From assembly GCF_000422985.1 (NCBI RefSeq), contig NZ_AUHC01000012.1, forward strand, positions 39,480-103,479: a stretch of 64,000 nucleotides of DNA, in the 5' to 3' direction. Positions 29,160 through 37,296 of this stretch are shown piece by piece. Position numbers and translations under genes: made by a program. Each line of letters starts with the position of its first letter. Position 1 is the first letter of the stretch. The notes under the pieces were generated by a model that did no database searches, had not been told where the DNA came from, and saw nothing but the letters and a program-made list of their open reading frames with translations. This stretch comes from Erythrobacter cryptus DSM 12079 (GTDB lineage: Bacteria > Pseudomonadota > Alphaproteobacteria > Sphingomonadales > Sphingomonadaceae).

Positions 29160-30253
29160 GCGCGCCCCCGCCCCCACCGCCGGCCTCGCCCGCGCGCCGC
29201 GCCGCCCAGGCGGTCGATGCCCTGCGCCACGGCTGGCCGCTCGCGCTCGCCAGCGCAGGCGCAGGGACGATCACCCTGCTGCCGGTCGAAACCGCCGCCG
29301 CCCCCGGCGCACGCGCGCCGCGGATGCTGATCTCGGCCGCGCGCGCGGCGACGCTGAGGCTCGCCAACCAGCGCGAGGCCGCCGCCCCCCATGCCCCGGT
29401 GCTGATTGCGGGAGCTGCGGATTTCACCCTTGCCGAGGCACTGCCGATCGCCGATCCCGCGCTTGATCTTGGCCATCCCTTCAAGGGCCCGTTCAAGGCC
29501 CTGCCGCTCGAATGGGCCGATGAGGCCGCCGCGGTGCTCGATCTTGCGCGCATCGCCGGGATCCTGCCCGCCTTCCTCGTCGATCCGGCAGAGGCGGGCG
29601 AGCCGGTGCCCTTTGCCGCGGCTGACCTTGCCGCCTATGCCGAGGCCGGGGCCTTGCGCATCATCACCCGCGCGCGCCTGCCAATCGCCGCGAGCGAGGA
29701 GGCCGAGATCGTCGCCTTCCGTTCAAGCGCCGATCTGCGCGAGCATGTCGCGCTCATCATCGGCCAGCAGCGCGGCGATCGCGCGCCGCTGGTGCGGCTC
29801 CATTCGGAGTGCCTCACCGGCGATATCCTCGGCAGCCTCAAATGCGATTGCGGCCCCCAGCTCGATGCCGCGCTCCACGCCATGGCGCACGAGGCGCGCG
29901 CGAACGGCGGCTGGGGCGTGCTGCTCTATCTGCGCCAGGAGGGGCGCGGGATCGGCCTCATCAACAAGCTGCGCGCCTATCGCCTGCAGGATCAGGGTTT
30001 TGACACGCTCGAGGCCAACCAGCGCCTCGGCCTGCCCGATGAGGCGCGCGATTTTCCGGTGGCGGCGCGGATGCTGCAGCTTCTGGGGGCGGGCGAAATC
30101 CGCCTGCTCACCAACAACCCGGCCAAGGTCGCCGCGCTCGCGGCGGCGGGGATCCGGGTGGCCGAACGGGTGCCGCACCAGCTCCCGGAAAACCCGCACA
30201 ATGCCCGCTATCTGGCAACCAAGCGCGACCGCTCGGGCCACCTGCTGCTCTAG
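29156..30253 (+). CDS. ribA: GTP cyclohydrolase II with decayed RibB-like N-terminal domain
   Basis: Converts GTP to the first riboflavin intermediate. The last 180 residues are RibA: zinc cysteines in SECLTGDILGSLKCDCG (from about 217), YLRQEGRGIGLINK and DTLEANQRLG. Residues 1-180 retain a faint DHBP-synthase pattern (LDLARIAGILPAFLVD, SAARAATLRLANQ) without its acidic catalytic motifs. No ATG, GTG or TTG occurs between the in-frame stop at 29150 and ATG 29324, yet that stretch reads as protein (ARRAAQAVDALRHGWPLALA). CTG 29156 is 8 bases after GGAG and overlaps the xthA stop as CTGA, so it is chosen; the fallback is ATG 29324. Confidence 0.85.
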   Translation: MSAPPPPPPASPARRAAQAVDALRHGWPLALASAGAGTITLLPVETAAAPGARAPRMLISAARAATLRLANQREAAAPHAPVLIAGAADFTLAEALPIADPALDLGHPFKGPFKALPLEWADEAAAVLDLARIAGILPAFLVDPAEAGEPVPFAAADLAAYAEAGALRIITRARLPIAASEEAEIVAFRSSADLREHVALIIGQQRGDRAPLVRLHSECLTGDILGSLKCDCGPQLDAALHAMAHEARANGGWGVLLYLRQEGRGIGLINKLRAYRLQDQGFDTLEANQRLGLPDEARDFPVAARMLQLLGAGEIRLLTNNPAKVAALAAAGIRVAERVPHQLPENPHNARYLATKRDRSGHLLL

Positions 30254-31221
30254 CGCTGCTGGTATTGCCGCAAGCCCTCAGCAAGGCGGTTGCCGCGCAT
30301 GACGATGCGGCTGGCGGTCCAATCAGCCAGGAAGGTGCTCTGGCGCTGGATGCCGGGGACGAAGCGGGCCTCGTTGTCCACCACCTCGAGCCCGTCGGAA
30401 GGGTGGAGCAGGTCTTCGGCACCCAGCGCGATGAAGGCCGAATAGTTCTCCTTGTCGCGCCCCTGGATGAACCAGTTGCCGGCGATCCGCCCGATGCTGC
30501 CGGCGGGCAGATCGATCATGTAATTGGTGGCCCTGCCGCCCGAATCATCGAAGCTGTTGTTCTCGATCGTCACCGTGCGCGCGCGGGCCTTGAGATAGTG
30601 GCCCCCGGTGCCGCGCTCGAAGCGGCTCTCGCGCACGGTGAGCGCGCCATAATTGCCGACATAGAGCGAATGCGCGCAGCCCGCCGAATGTTCGCAGGTG
30701 CCAAGCCCGGAAAAGGTCGAACGGGTAATGAAGATGCGGCCAGAAGGATCATCAGCGGTGAGGATGCCCTGCTGGCTGTTCTGGAAGCGCGCATGGGCGA
30801 TGTTGAGATTGCCGCGCTCGAGCCGGATGCCCGCGCCATTGCCATCTTCCACAGCAAGGTTGGTGAAGGTCAGCCCGCGCACCTCGGCGGCGATGCCGCG
30901 CAGCACCAGCGCCGCCTTGCCCTCGCACGAGCGGCCGTGGAAGATCACCGTGCCGGGGGTATCGGCGGCATAGGTGATCACCCCCTGTTCCTGCACCGCG
31001 CATTGGCGATAGGTGCCCGGGGCGATGCGGATGGTGGCGCGGCCAGACCCCACTGCATCGACCGCGGCCTGCAGCGTGGCAAAGCGCTCGCCGGTCTCGA
31101 TGATGGTGAAGGCATCCGGCACCGGCTGGGCGTGGAGCGCGGCGCCGAAGGTGGCGATCAAGGCGGCAAGCGCGGTGCCAGCGCGCGCGTGGCGGGTGAG
31201 GCGGGGCAGGGGGCTCATCAT
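30250..31221 (-). CDS. Secreted right-handed beta-helix protein
   Basis: A 323-aa exported protein of unknown function. A signal peptide ends near GAALHAQ. The body shows the parallel beta-helix pattern: a capping segment FATLQAAVDAVGSGRATIRI with APGTYRQ, then repeating strands such as GLTFTNLAVEDGNGAGIRLE, VTIENNSFDD and VVDNEARFV. This fold occurs in pectate lyases, alginate-modifying enzymes and adhesins, but no catalytic set is recognisable. Two candidate ATGs are adjacent (31221, 31218). Its stop codon shares CTAG with the convergent ribA stop. Confidence 0.72.
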   Translation of the reverse strand: MMSPLPRLTRHARAGTALAALIATFGAALHAQPVPDAFTIIETGERFATLQAAVDAVGSGRATIRIAPGTYRQCAVQEQGVITYAADTPGTVIFHGRSCEGKAALVLRGIAAEVRGLTFTNLAVEDGNGAGIRLERGNLNIAHARFQNSQQGILTADDPSGRIFITRSTFSGLGTCEHSAGCAHSLYVGNYGALTVRESRFERGTGGHYLKARARTVTIENNSFDDSGGRATNYMIDLPAGSIGRIAGNWFIQGRDKENYSAFIALGAEDLLHPSDGLEVVDNEARFVPGIQRQSTFLADWTASRIVMRGNRLAEGLRQYQQR

Positions 31222-31358
31222 GCCGGCAAGGATACCATCGCCGGGGCATGCCGCCAGCGCGGGCTTGGCCGCTGTGCCCATTTGGCACTTGGCGGGTGGC
31301 CTTCGGCTTGGCTAAACCGCGCGCGTCATAGGAGAGATCGCGGAAGGAGAGAGACCTC

Positions 31359-31643
31359 ATGCGCCGAATTGCCCCCTTCGCCCCGCTTGCAGGCGTGCTG
31401 CTGCTGGCCGCTTGCGGCAGCGCCGATGACGCCGCGACCGAGGCCAGCGCCGACACGGTCGAGATGCCCGCCGATGAGGCGCTTTCGGGAGTGAGCGAGG
31501 AGCCGGTGGCCGATCCCACCGCCAGCGCCACCGATGCCCCTGCGCCCGCGCCAACCGCGGCGAGCGCCGAGGATGCGGGCGAGGCCGCCGCCAATGTCGC
31601 GGCTGAGGCCGCCGCTGCGGCAGGCGAGGCCGCGGACCAGTAG
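31359..31643 (+). CDS. Small Ala/acid-rich lipoprotein
   Basis: A 94-aa predicted lipoprotein, not assignable to a family. The signal ends in LLLAACGSADD with the lipid-attachment Cys at about 19. The mature chain is almost entirely Ala, Glu, Asp, Pro and Thr, low in complexity and probably unfolded. GGAGAGAG lies 8 bases before the ATG. It is followed after 11 bases by a second small lipoprotein. The third-position G+C pattern looks coding. Confidence 0.6.
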   Translation: MRRIAPFAPLAGVLLLAACGSADDAATEASADTVEMPADEALSGVSEEPVADPTASATDAPAPAPTAASAEDAGEAAANVAAEAAAAAGEAADQ

Positions 31644-31654
31644 GCCGCCCCGCC

Positions 31655-31888
31655 ATGGCCCGCGCGCGCCTTGCCGGCCTTGCCCTGCTGCTTGGCAGCG
31701 CGGCGCTGCTTGCCGCCTGCGAGGCGCCAGAGGCGCGCGGGCCGGGCGAAGTCAGCCCGGGCGAGGCCAGGGTGCTCGAGGAAGCGGCCGAAATGCTCGA
31801 TCAGCGCCGCCTGCCGCGCGAAGCCCTGCCGCCCGAGGCCGCCCCCGCGCAATCGCCAGGCGACAGCCGCGCCGCACCAGGCCAATAG
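31655..31888 (+). CDS. Small lipoprotein
   Basis: A 77-aa predicted lipoprotein of unknown function. Lipobox LLAACEAPEA with Cys at about 22. The mature part has a short helical stretch (GEARVLEEAAEMLDQRRLP) and a Pro/Ala-rich tail. It lies 11 bases after the other lipoprotein gene and just ahead of the acyl-CoA operon, with 64 bases between. The proteins share no sequence beyond the signal. Confidence 0.55.
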   Translation: MARARLAGLALLLGSAALLAACEAPEARGPGEVSPGEARVLEEAAEMLDQRRLPREALPPEAAPAQSPGDSRAAPGQ

Positions 31889-31952
31889 GCCCGCAGCCGG
31901 CTGGCGCGCCCGCCTTCACCTGCTCTTGTCAAGCCCGAGGATCACCGCCCCC

Positions 31953-33155
31953 ATGAACGCCCCTGCCACGCTCGCCGCGCCCGCCAATCCCGGGATGGAT
32001 GCGGACAGTTTCGAACAATTCGCCGAGCAGCTCACCCGCTATGTCCGCGAAAGGCTGATCCCGGCCGAGGCGCGGGTGATCGCCGAGGACAAGGTGCCCG
32101 ACGACATCCTTGCCGAGATGCGCGAGATGGGCCTGTTTGGCCTGACCGTCCCGGTCGAATATGGCGGGGCGGGGCTGAGCATCAGCCAATATGCCCGGGT
32201 GGTGCAAATCATGGCCTATGCCGCCCCGGCCTATCGCTCGATCTTCTCGATCAATGTCGGGATGTTCGCGAGCGCGCTCAAGAACGGCGCCACCGAGGCC
32301 CAGAAGGCCGAATGGTTCCCGCAGATCGCCGCCGGCAAGATCGCCTGCTTTGGCCTCACCGAGCCGGGATCGGGCAGCGATTCGGCGGCGATGCAGACCA
32401 CCGCCGTGCCCGCACCGGATGGCAATGGCTGGGTGCTCAATGGCACCAAGCGCTATATCACCAATGCGCCTTATGCCGATGTTGCGCTCATCATGGCGCG
32501 TACCAGCAAGGAGCCGCTGCCCAAGAACGCCCATGTCTCGGCCTTCATCGTGCCGATGGACACCCCCGGCGTCTCGCGCGGCAGCCCCGATAAGAAGATG
32601 GGCCAGGCCGGCAGCCATATCGGCGACATCATCCTTGAAGACGTGCGCCTGCCCGGCGAGGCCCTGCTCGGCGGAGAGACCGGCAAGGGCTTCGTCTTTG
32701 CGATGAAAAGCCTCGACAATGGCCGCATCTCGGTGGGCGCGGCGGCCACCGGCTATGCCCGCCGCGCGCTCGATTCCGCCCTGCGCTATGCCAATGAGCG
32801 CAAGGCCTTTGGCGAGCCGATCGCCAATTTCCAGCTGATCCAGCAGATGCTCGCCGACAGCGAGATCGAGATCTATGCCGCCGAAAGCATGATGAAGGAT
32901 GTCACCGCAAGAGCCGATGCGGGCGAGAACATCCTCGTCAAGGCTGCGGCCTTCAAGGTCTTCGCCAGCGAGATGTGCGGCCGCGTGGTGGACCGGGTGG
33001 TGCAGATCTATGGCGGGGCGGGCTACCTCGCCGAATACGAGGCCGAGCGCTTCTACCGCGATGCGCGCATCTACCGCATCTACGAGGGCACGACCCAGAT
33101 TCTCCAGCTCCAGATCGCCAAGCACATGCTGCGCGCGTGGAGCGCCAATGTATAG
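31953..33155 (+). CDS. Acyl-CoA dehydrogenase
   Basis: A 400-aa FAD enzyme oxidising an acyl-CoA to the 2,3-enoyl-CoA. FAD/substrate motifs include CFGLTEPGSGSDSAAM and GTKRYITNA; RKAFGEPIANFQLIQQ and the end YRIYEGTTQILQLQIAK supply the catalytic Glu (in YEGTTQ) and FAD contacts. There is no signal peptide. The chosen ATG gives the usual family length; the frame upstream overlaps the lipoprotein gene. It is the first gene of a four-gene operon, overlapping the CoA-transferase start by 8 bases. Confidence 0.93.
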   Translation: MNAPATLAAPANPGMDADSFEQFAEQLTRYVRERLIPAEARVIAEDKVPDDILAEMREMGLFGLTVPVEYGGAGLSISQYARVVQIMAYAAPAYRSIFSINVGMFASALKNGATEAQKAEWFPQIAAGKIACFGLTEPGSGSDSAAMQTTAVPAPDGNGWVLNGTKRYITNAPYADVALIMARTSKEPLPKNAHVSAFIVPMDTPGVSRGSPDKKMGQAGSHIGDIILEDVRLPGEALLGGETGKGFVFAMKSLDNGRISVGAAATGYARRALDSALRYANERKAFGEPIANFQLIQQMLADSEIEIYAAESMMKDVTARADAGENILVKAAAFKVFASEMCGRVVDRVVQIYGGAGYLAEYEAERFYRDARIYRIYEGTTQILQLQIAKHMLRAWSANV

Positions 33156-34380
33156 GCTGCTGGCCGACCTTGCGATCGTCGAGGTCTCGAGCTTCGTCGC
33201 CTCGCCCACCGCGGGGCTTTATTGCGCGCAGATGGGCGCCGAGGTGATCCGGGTCGATCACAAGGCCGGCGGGCTCGATTACAACCGTTACATGCTCACC
33301 CGCGAGGGCCGCTCGCTCTCGTGGGAGAACCTCAATCGCGCCAAGAAATCGCTGGCGCTCGATCTGCAATCCCCCGAGGGGCGCGAGCTTCTGGTGGAAC
33401 TGGCGGCCAAGGTCGGCCAGTGCATCACCAACCTGCCCGAAGCAAGCTTCCTCAGCCACAAGGCGATGCAGGCGCGGCGGGCCGACATGGTGTCGCTGCG
33501 CATCATGGGCTGGCACGATGGCCGCCAGGCGATGGATTTCACCGTCAATGCCGCCACCGGCTATCCGCTGATGACCGGCCCGGAAGACTGGGACCCGTCC
33601 AGCGCCCCGCCCGTCAACCAGGTGCTCCCGGCGTGGGATTTCATCACCGGGGCCTATGGCGCCTTTGCCCTGCTCGCCGCGCTCCACCACCGCGACCGCA
33701 CCGGCGAGGGCAGCGAGGTGCGCCTGCCGCTCGGCGATGTCGCGATCGGCACCATGGCCAATGCCGGCCTGCTTGCCGAGGTGCTCTATCGCGGGGGGAA
33801 TCGCGAGCGGCTCGGCAATGCCATCTGGGGCGCCTTCGGGCGTGATTTTTGCAGCCGCGATGGGGTGCGCTTCATGGTCGCCGCGCTCACCCCCAAGCAG
33901 TGGCACGGGCTGGTGAGGGCCTTTGCGCTCGAGGAGGCGATCGCCGCGCTCGAGGCCGAGCTGGGCGTGCGCTTTGCCGAGGGCGATACCCCGCGCTTTG
34001 TCCACCGCGCGGCGCTGTTCGCGCTGTTCCAGCAGGCCGCGGGGGCGATGGACTATCAGGTGCTCGAGGCGCGCATGGCCGCCGAGGGCTGCACCTACGA
34101 GCGCTATCGCACCGCCTTCGAGGCCGCCAACGATCCGGTGCTGGTGGCGGGCAATCCGCTGTTCGGCCCGTCGCCCGCCAATCCCAGCGGCTTTGCCTAT
34201 CCGGCCACCCGTTCCTTTGCCAATCTGCCCGGTCAGGCCGCGGGCGATCCGGCCCCGGCCCCCTATCTCGGCGAACATTCCGAGGAAGTGCTGGCCGAAA
34301 GGCTGGGGCTGTCCTCGGGCGAGATCGGGAGGCTCGTCGATGCCGGGATCGTCGCCCTTTCAGACAAGGATGCAAAATGA
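33148..34380 (+). CDS. Class III CoA-transferase (CaiB/BaiF family)
   Basis: A 410-aa enzyme moving CoA between carboxylic acids via an aspartyl-CoA anhydride. The opening LLADLAIVEVSSFVASP and GLYCAQMGAEVIRVDHKAGG are typical, as is KKSLALDLQSPEGRELL. The probable catalytic Asp is in LPAWDFITGAYG (about 167). HHRDRTGEGSEVRLPL matches the family's 'R..tG.G' segment. The start overlaps the dehydrogenase end and the stop overlaps thiolase in ATGA. It probably activates the pathway's starting acid; substrate unknown. Confidence 0.9.
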   Translation: MYRLLADLAIVEVSSFVASPTAGLYCAQMGAEVIRVDHKAGGLDYNRYMLTREGRSLSWENLNRAKKSLALDLQSPEGRELLVELAAKVGQCITNLPEASFLSHKAMQARRADMVSLRIMGWHDGRQAMDFTVNAATGYPLMTGPEDWDPSSAPPVNQVLPAWDFITGAYGAFALLAALHHRDRTGEGSEVRLPLGDVAIGTMANAGLLAEVLYRGGNRERLGNAIWGAFGRDFCSRDGVRFMVAALTPKQWHGLVRAFALEEAIAALEAELGVRFAEGDTPRFVHRAALFALFQQAAGAMDYQVLEARMAAEGCTYERYRTAFEAANDPVLVAGNPLFGPSPANPSGFAYPATRSFANLPGQAAGDPAPAPYLGEHSEEVLAERLGLSSGEIGRLVDAGIVALSDKDAK

Positions 34381-35603
34381 TGAGGCGCGTTGCCATCTGC
34401 ACCCCGCTGCGCACGCCGGTGGGCAAATTCATGGGCGGGCTGGCGAGCCTGACCGCGGGCGAGCTTGGCGCGGTGATCCTCAAGGCCCTGATCGAACGAT
34501 CTCGGATCGATCCGGCGCGGGTCGATGATGTCGTCTTCAGCCAGGGCTATGGCAATGGCGAGGCCCCCGCGATCGGGCACTGGAGCTGGCTCGCGGCCGG
34601 CCTGCCGCTCGAGGTGCCGGGCTTCCAGCTCGATCGGCGCTGCGGCTCGGGGGTGCAGGCGGTCGCCACCGCGGCGATGATGGTGGCCACCGGCACCGCT
34701 GACGTGGTGGTCGCCGGCGGGGTCGAGAGCATGTCCAATGTCGAGCACTACACCACCGATCTGCGCCGCGGGGTGCGGATGGGCGAGATGACGCTGCACG
34801 ACCGGCTCACCCGCGGGCGGCTGATGAGCCAGCCGATCGCACGCTTCGGCATCATCACCGGGATGATCGAGACCGCCGAAAACCTCGCCAAGGATTACGC
34901 CATCACCCGCGAGGCGGCCGACGCCTATGCCGTGCGCAGCCACCAGAACGCCGCGCGCGCCTGGGCCGAAGGCCGCTTTGCCGAACAGCTCGTGCCGGTG
35001 GCGATCCCGAGCCGCAAGGGCGAGCCGGTGATCTTCGACCATGACGAGGGCTATCGCCCCGATGCCTCGATGGAGACCCTGGGCAAGCTCGCTCCGATCG
35101 ATCTCAAGCGCGATCCGCAGGCGATCGTCACTGCCGGCAATGCCAGCCAGCAAAACGATGCCGCCGCTGCCTGTCTGGTGGTGGCCGAGGAAAAGCTCGC
35201 CGAACTGGGGCTTGAGCCAATGCTGTGGTTTGGCGGCTGGGCGGCGGCGGGCTGCGATCCGGCGCGCATGGGCATCGGCCCGGTGCCGGCGGTCGAGCGC
35301 CTGTTTGCCCGCTGCGGGCTGGGCTGGGATGATATCGGCCTTGTCGAACTCAACGAGGCCTTTGCCCCCCAGGTGCTCGCCGTGCTCAAGGGCTGGGGCT
35401 GGAGCGAGGATGATTCGCGCCTGGAGATCCTCAACGTCAATGGTTCCGGCATCAGCCTTGGCCACCCGATCGGGGCGACCGGCGGGCGCATCCTTGCCGA
35501 CATGGCCCATGAAATGCGCCGGCGCTCCGTGCGCTATGGGCTGGAGACCATGTGCATCGGCGGCGGGCAGGGGATCGCCGCGGTGTTCGAACTGGCGCGC
35601 TGA
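34377..35603 (+). CDS. Thiolase (acetyl-CoA acyltransferase)
   Basis: A 408-aa thiolase cleaving 3-ketoacyl-CoA or, in reverse, condensing acyl-CoAs. All catalytic parts are visible: nucleophile Cys in DRRCGSGVQAV (about 88), NEAFAPQ, His in SLGHPIGATGGR (about 362) and the second Cys in TMCIGGGQG (about 392). The start ATGATG overlaps the CoA-transferase stop. A gap of 12 bases leads to the dehydratase gene. Together these suggest a CoA-thioester degradation pathway. Confidence 0.94.
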   Translation: MMRRVAICTPLRTPVGKFMGGLASLTAGELGAVILKALIERSRIDPARVDDVVFSQGYGNGEAPAIGHWSWLAAGLPLEVPGFQLDRRCGSGVQAVATAAMMVATGTADVVVAGGVESMSNVEHYTTDLRRGVRMGEMTLHDRLTRGRLMSQPIARFGIITGMIETAENLAKDYAITREAADAYAVRSHQNAARAWAEGRFAEQLVPVAIPSRKGEPVIFDHDEGYRPDASMETLGKLAPIDLKRDPQAIVTAGNASQQNDAAAACLVVAEEKLAELGLEPMLWFGGWAAAGCDPARMGIGPVPAVERLFARCGLGWDDIGLVELNEAFAPQVLAVLKGWGWSEDDSRLEILNVNGSGISLGHPIGATGGRILADMAHEMRRRSVRYGLETMCIGGGQGIAAVFELAR

Positions 35604-35615
35604 AGGGGAGGGGCG

Positions 35616-36467
35616 ATGGACGATTTTGCCGCCTGGATCGGGCGCGAGAGCCGCGCCAAGGACCAGCTGGGCGAGGCGCTGGCGGCGCGCTGGCTCGCCA
35701 CCTTCGATCATCCCCACCCCAAGACGCGGCTGATGCCGCAGGGCATCCACTTTTGCCTGTGCAACCCCGAAGTGCCCACCGCCTTGCTCGGCGAGGATGG
35801 CCACCCGCGGCGCGATGACAGCCCCCAAAGCTTCCTTCCCCCGGTGCCGTTGCCGCGGCGGATGTGGGCCGCTTCGACCATCCACTTCCTTGCCCCGATC
35901 GCGATCGGTGCGGTGATCGAGCGGGTCAGCCGGGTGGCAGCGATCCGCGAGAAGGAGGGCAGCAGCGGGCGGCTTGCCTTTGTCGATGTCGAGCACACCA
36001 CCCTTGCCAATGGCACCGCGGCGGTGCGCGAGACCCAGACGCTGGTCTATCGCGAGGCCGCCGCGCCCGATGCGCCGCTCAGCCCGCCGCCGCCGGGGGA
36101 GGGCCGTTTTGCCCCCGATGGCTGGGACGCGCACCGCTGCCTGGTGCCCGATGCCCGGCTGCTGTTCCGCTATTCCGCGCTCACCTTCAACACCCACCGC
36201 ATCCATTACGATGCCCCCTATGCACAAGGGGTGGAGCGTTATCGCGGCCTCGTGGTGCACGGCCCGCTCACCGCCAGCCTGCTGCTGCACCTCGCGGCAA
36301 GCGTGGTGGGCGACAACCGCCTGCGCAGCTTTGCCTTTCGCGGCCTTTCCCCGGCGATTGCGGGCGAAGCGCTGCATCTGGTGATGCGAAAGGGCGAAGA
36401 AGGCTACGAACTTGCCGCCTTTGCCGCGGACGGACGGCAGATCACCGCGGCCAGCGCGGCGCTCTAG
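35616..36467 (+). CDS. FAS1/MaoC-type dehydratase (HTD2 or mesaconyl-C4-CoA hydratase-like)
   Basis: A 283-aa double hot-dog hydratase. The N-terminal half carries PRRMWAASTIHFLAPIAIG, the C-terminal half the active motif FRYSALTFNTHRIHYDAPYA with catalytic His/Asp, followed by GLVVHGPLTASLLLHL. This is the HTD2/mesaconyl-C4-CoA and itaconyl-CoA hydratase style. GGAGGGGCG precedes the ATG. Within the operon it would hydrate the enoyl-CoA made by the dehydrogenase. No 3-hydroxyacyl-CoA dehydrogenase or lyase is present. Its stop shares CTAG with the convergent PPK2 gene. Confidence 0.82.
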   Translation: MDDFAAWIGRESRAKDQLGEALAARWLATFDHPHPKTRLMPQGIHFCLCNPEVPTALLGEDGHPRRDDSPQSFLPPVPLPRRMWAASTIHFLAPIAIGAVIERVSRVAAIREKEGSSGRLAFVDVEHTTLANGTAAVRETQTLVYREAAAPDAPLSPPPPGEGRFAPDGWDAHRCLVPDARLLFRYSALTFNTHRIHYDAPYAQGVERYRGLVVHGPLTASLLLHLAASVVGDNRLRSFAFRGLSPAIAGEALHLVMRKGEEGYELAAFAADGRQITAASAAL

Positions 36468-37240
36468 CCGATGGGATAATCGGGGATCGGCTGGAGCACG
36501 CCATAGCTCTCCTTCACCGGCGCGCGGCCGAGCGGGGGAAAGGCGATCGGCTCGGGCTCTTCGTGGGTATCGGGGATGCGGGCGAGCAGATCGTTGATCA
36601 GCGTCAGCCGCCCGCGGCGCTGATCGTTGAAATCGACGATCGTCCAGGGGGCATGGGGGGTGTGGGTGGCGGCCAGCATCGCCTCGCGCGCTGCGGTATA
36701 GGCATCGTAGCGTTCGCGCGCGGCAAGATCGATCGGTGACAATTTCCAGCGCTTGAGCGGGTCTTCGAGCCGCTCGCGCAGCCGCGCCTCCTGCTCGGCC
36801 TGATCGGTCGCCAGCCAGTATTTGAACAGCAGGATGCCGTCATCGACCAGCAGCCTTTCAAACACCGGCACCGCGGCCAGGAAGGCTTCGACCTCTTGCG
36901 GGCTGGCATAGCCCATCACCCGTTCCACCCCGGCGCGGTTGTACCATGATCGGTCGAACAGCACGATCTCGCCCCGCGTCGGCAGGTGGGCGACATAGCG
37001 CTGGAAATACCATTGCCCGGCCTCGGTCTCGGTGGGCTTGGCCAGCGCCACGGTGCGGCACTGGCGCGGGTTGAGCTTCTCGCGCACCGCGGCAATTGCC
37101 CCGCCCTTGCCCGCGGTGTCGCGGCCCTCGAACAGCACCACCACCCGCGCGCCGCTGGCCTTGACCCAGCGCGCCATGCTGACCAGCGCGAGGCTGAGCG
37201 GCGCGAGCGCGGTTTCGTAATCCTTGCGGCTGATGCCCAT
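36464..37240 (-). CDS. ppk2: Polyphosphate kinase 2
   Basis: A 258-aa P-loop kinase that transfers phosphate between polyphosphate and nucleoside di- or monophosphates. Walker A is LFEGRDTAGKGGAIA (about 38-52). The lid and catalytic segments ALAKPTETEAGQWYFQRY, FDRSWYNRAGVERVMG and KYWLATDQAEQEAR are diagnostic of PPK2. Length matches single-domain class I enzymes. It is divergent from phenylalanine hydroxylase with 56 bases between the starts. Confidence 0.93.
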   Translation of the reverse strand: MGISRKDYETALAPLSLALVSMARWVKASGARVVVLFEGRDTAGKGGAIAAVREKLNPRQCRTVALAKPTETEAGQWYFQRYVAHLPTRGEIVLFDRSWYNRAGVERVMGYASPQEVEAFLAAVPVFERLLVDDGILLFKYWLATDQAEQEARLRERLEDPLKRWKLSPIDLAARERYDAYTAAREAMLAATHTPHAPWTIVDFNDQRRGRLTLINDLLARIPDTHEEPEPIAFPPLGRAPVKESYGVLQPIPDYPIG

Positions 37241-37257
37241 GATCGCCTCCTCCCCAT

Positions 37258-37286
37258 TTGTCCTTGCCGGCGCGGAATGGTATCAT
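37258..37286 (+). promoter_or_regulatory. Promoter of phenylalanine hydroxylase
   Basis: TTGTCC (-35), a 17-base spacer and TATCAT (-10) form a good housekeeping-type promoter. Transcription would begin near 37293, only about four bases before the ATG at 37297, so the mRNA would be nearly leaderless. No Shine-Dalgarno site is seen before the ATG. Confidence 0.5.
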
Positions 37287-37296
37287 CTGCAACGAG

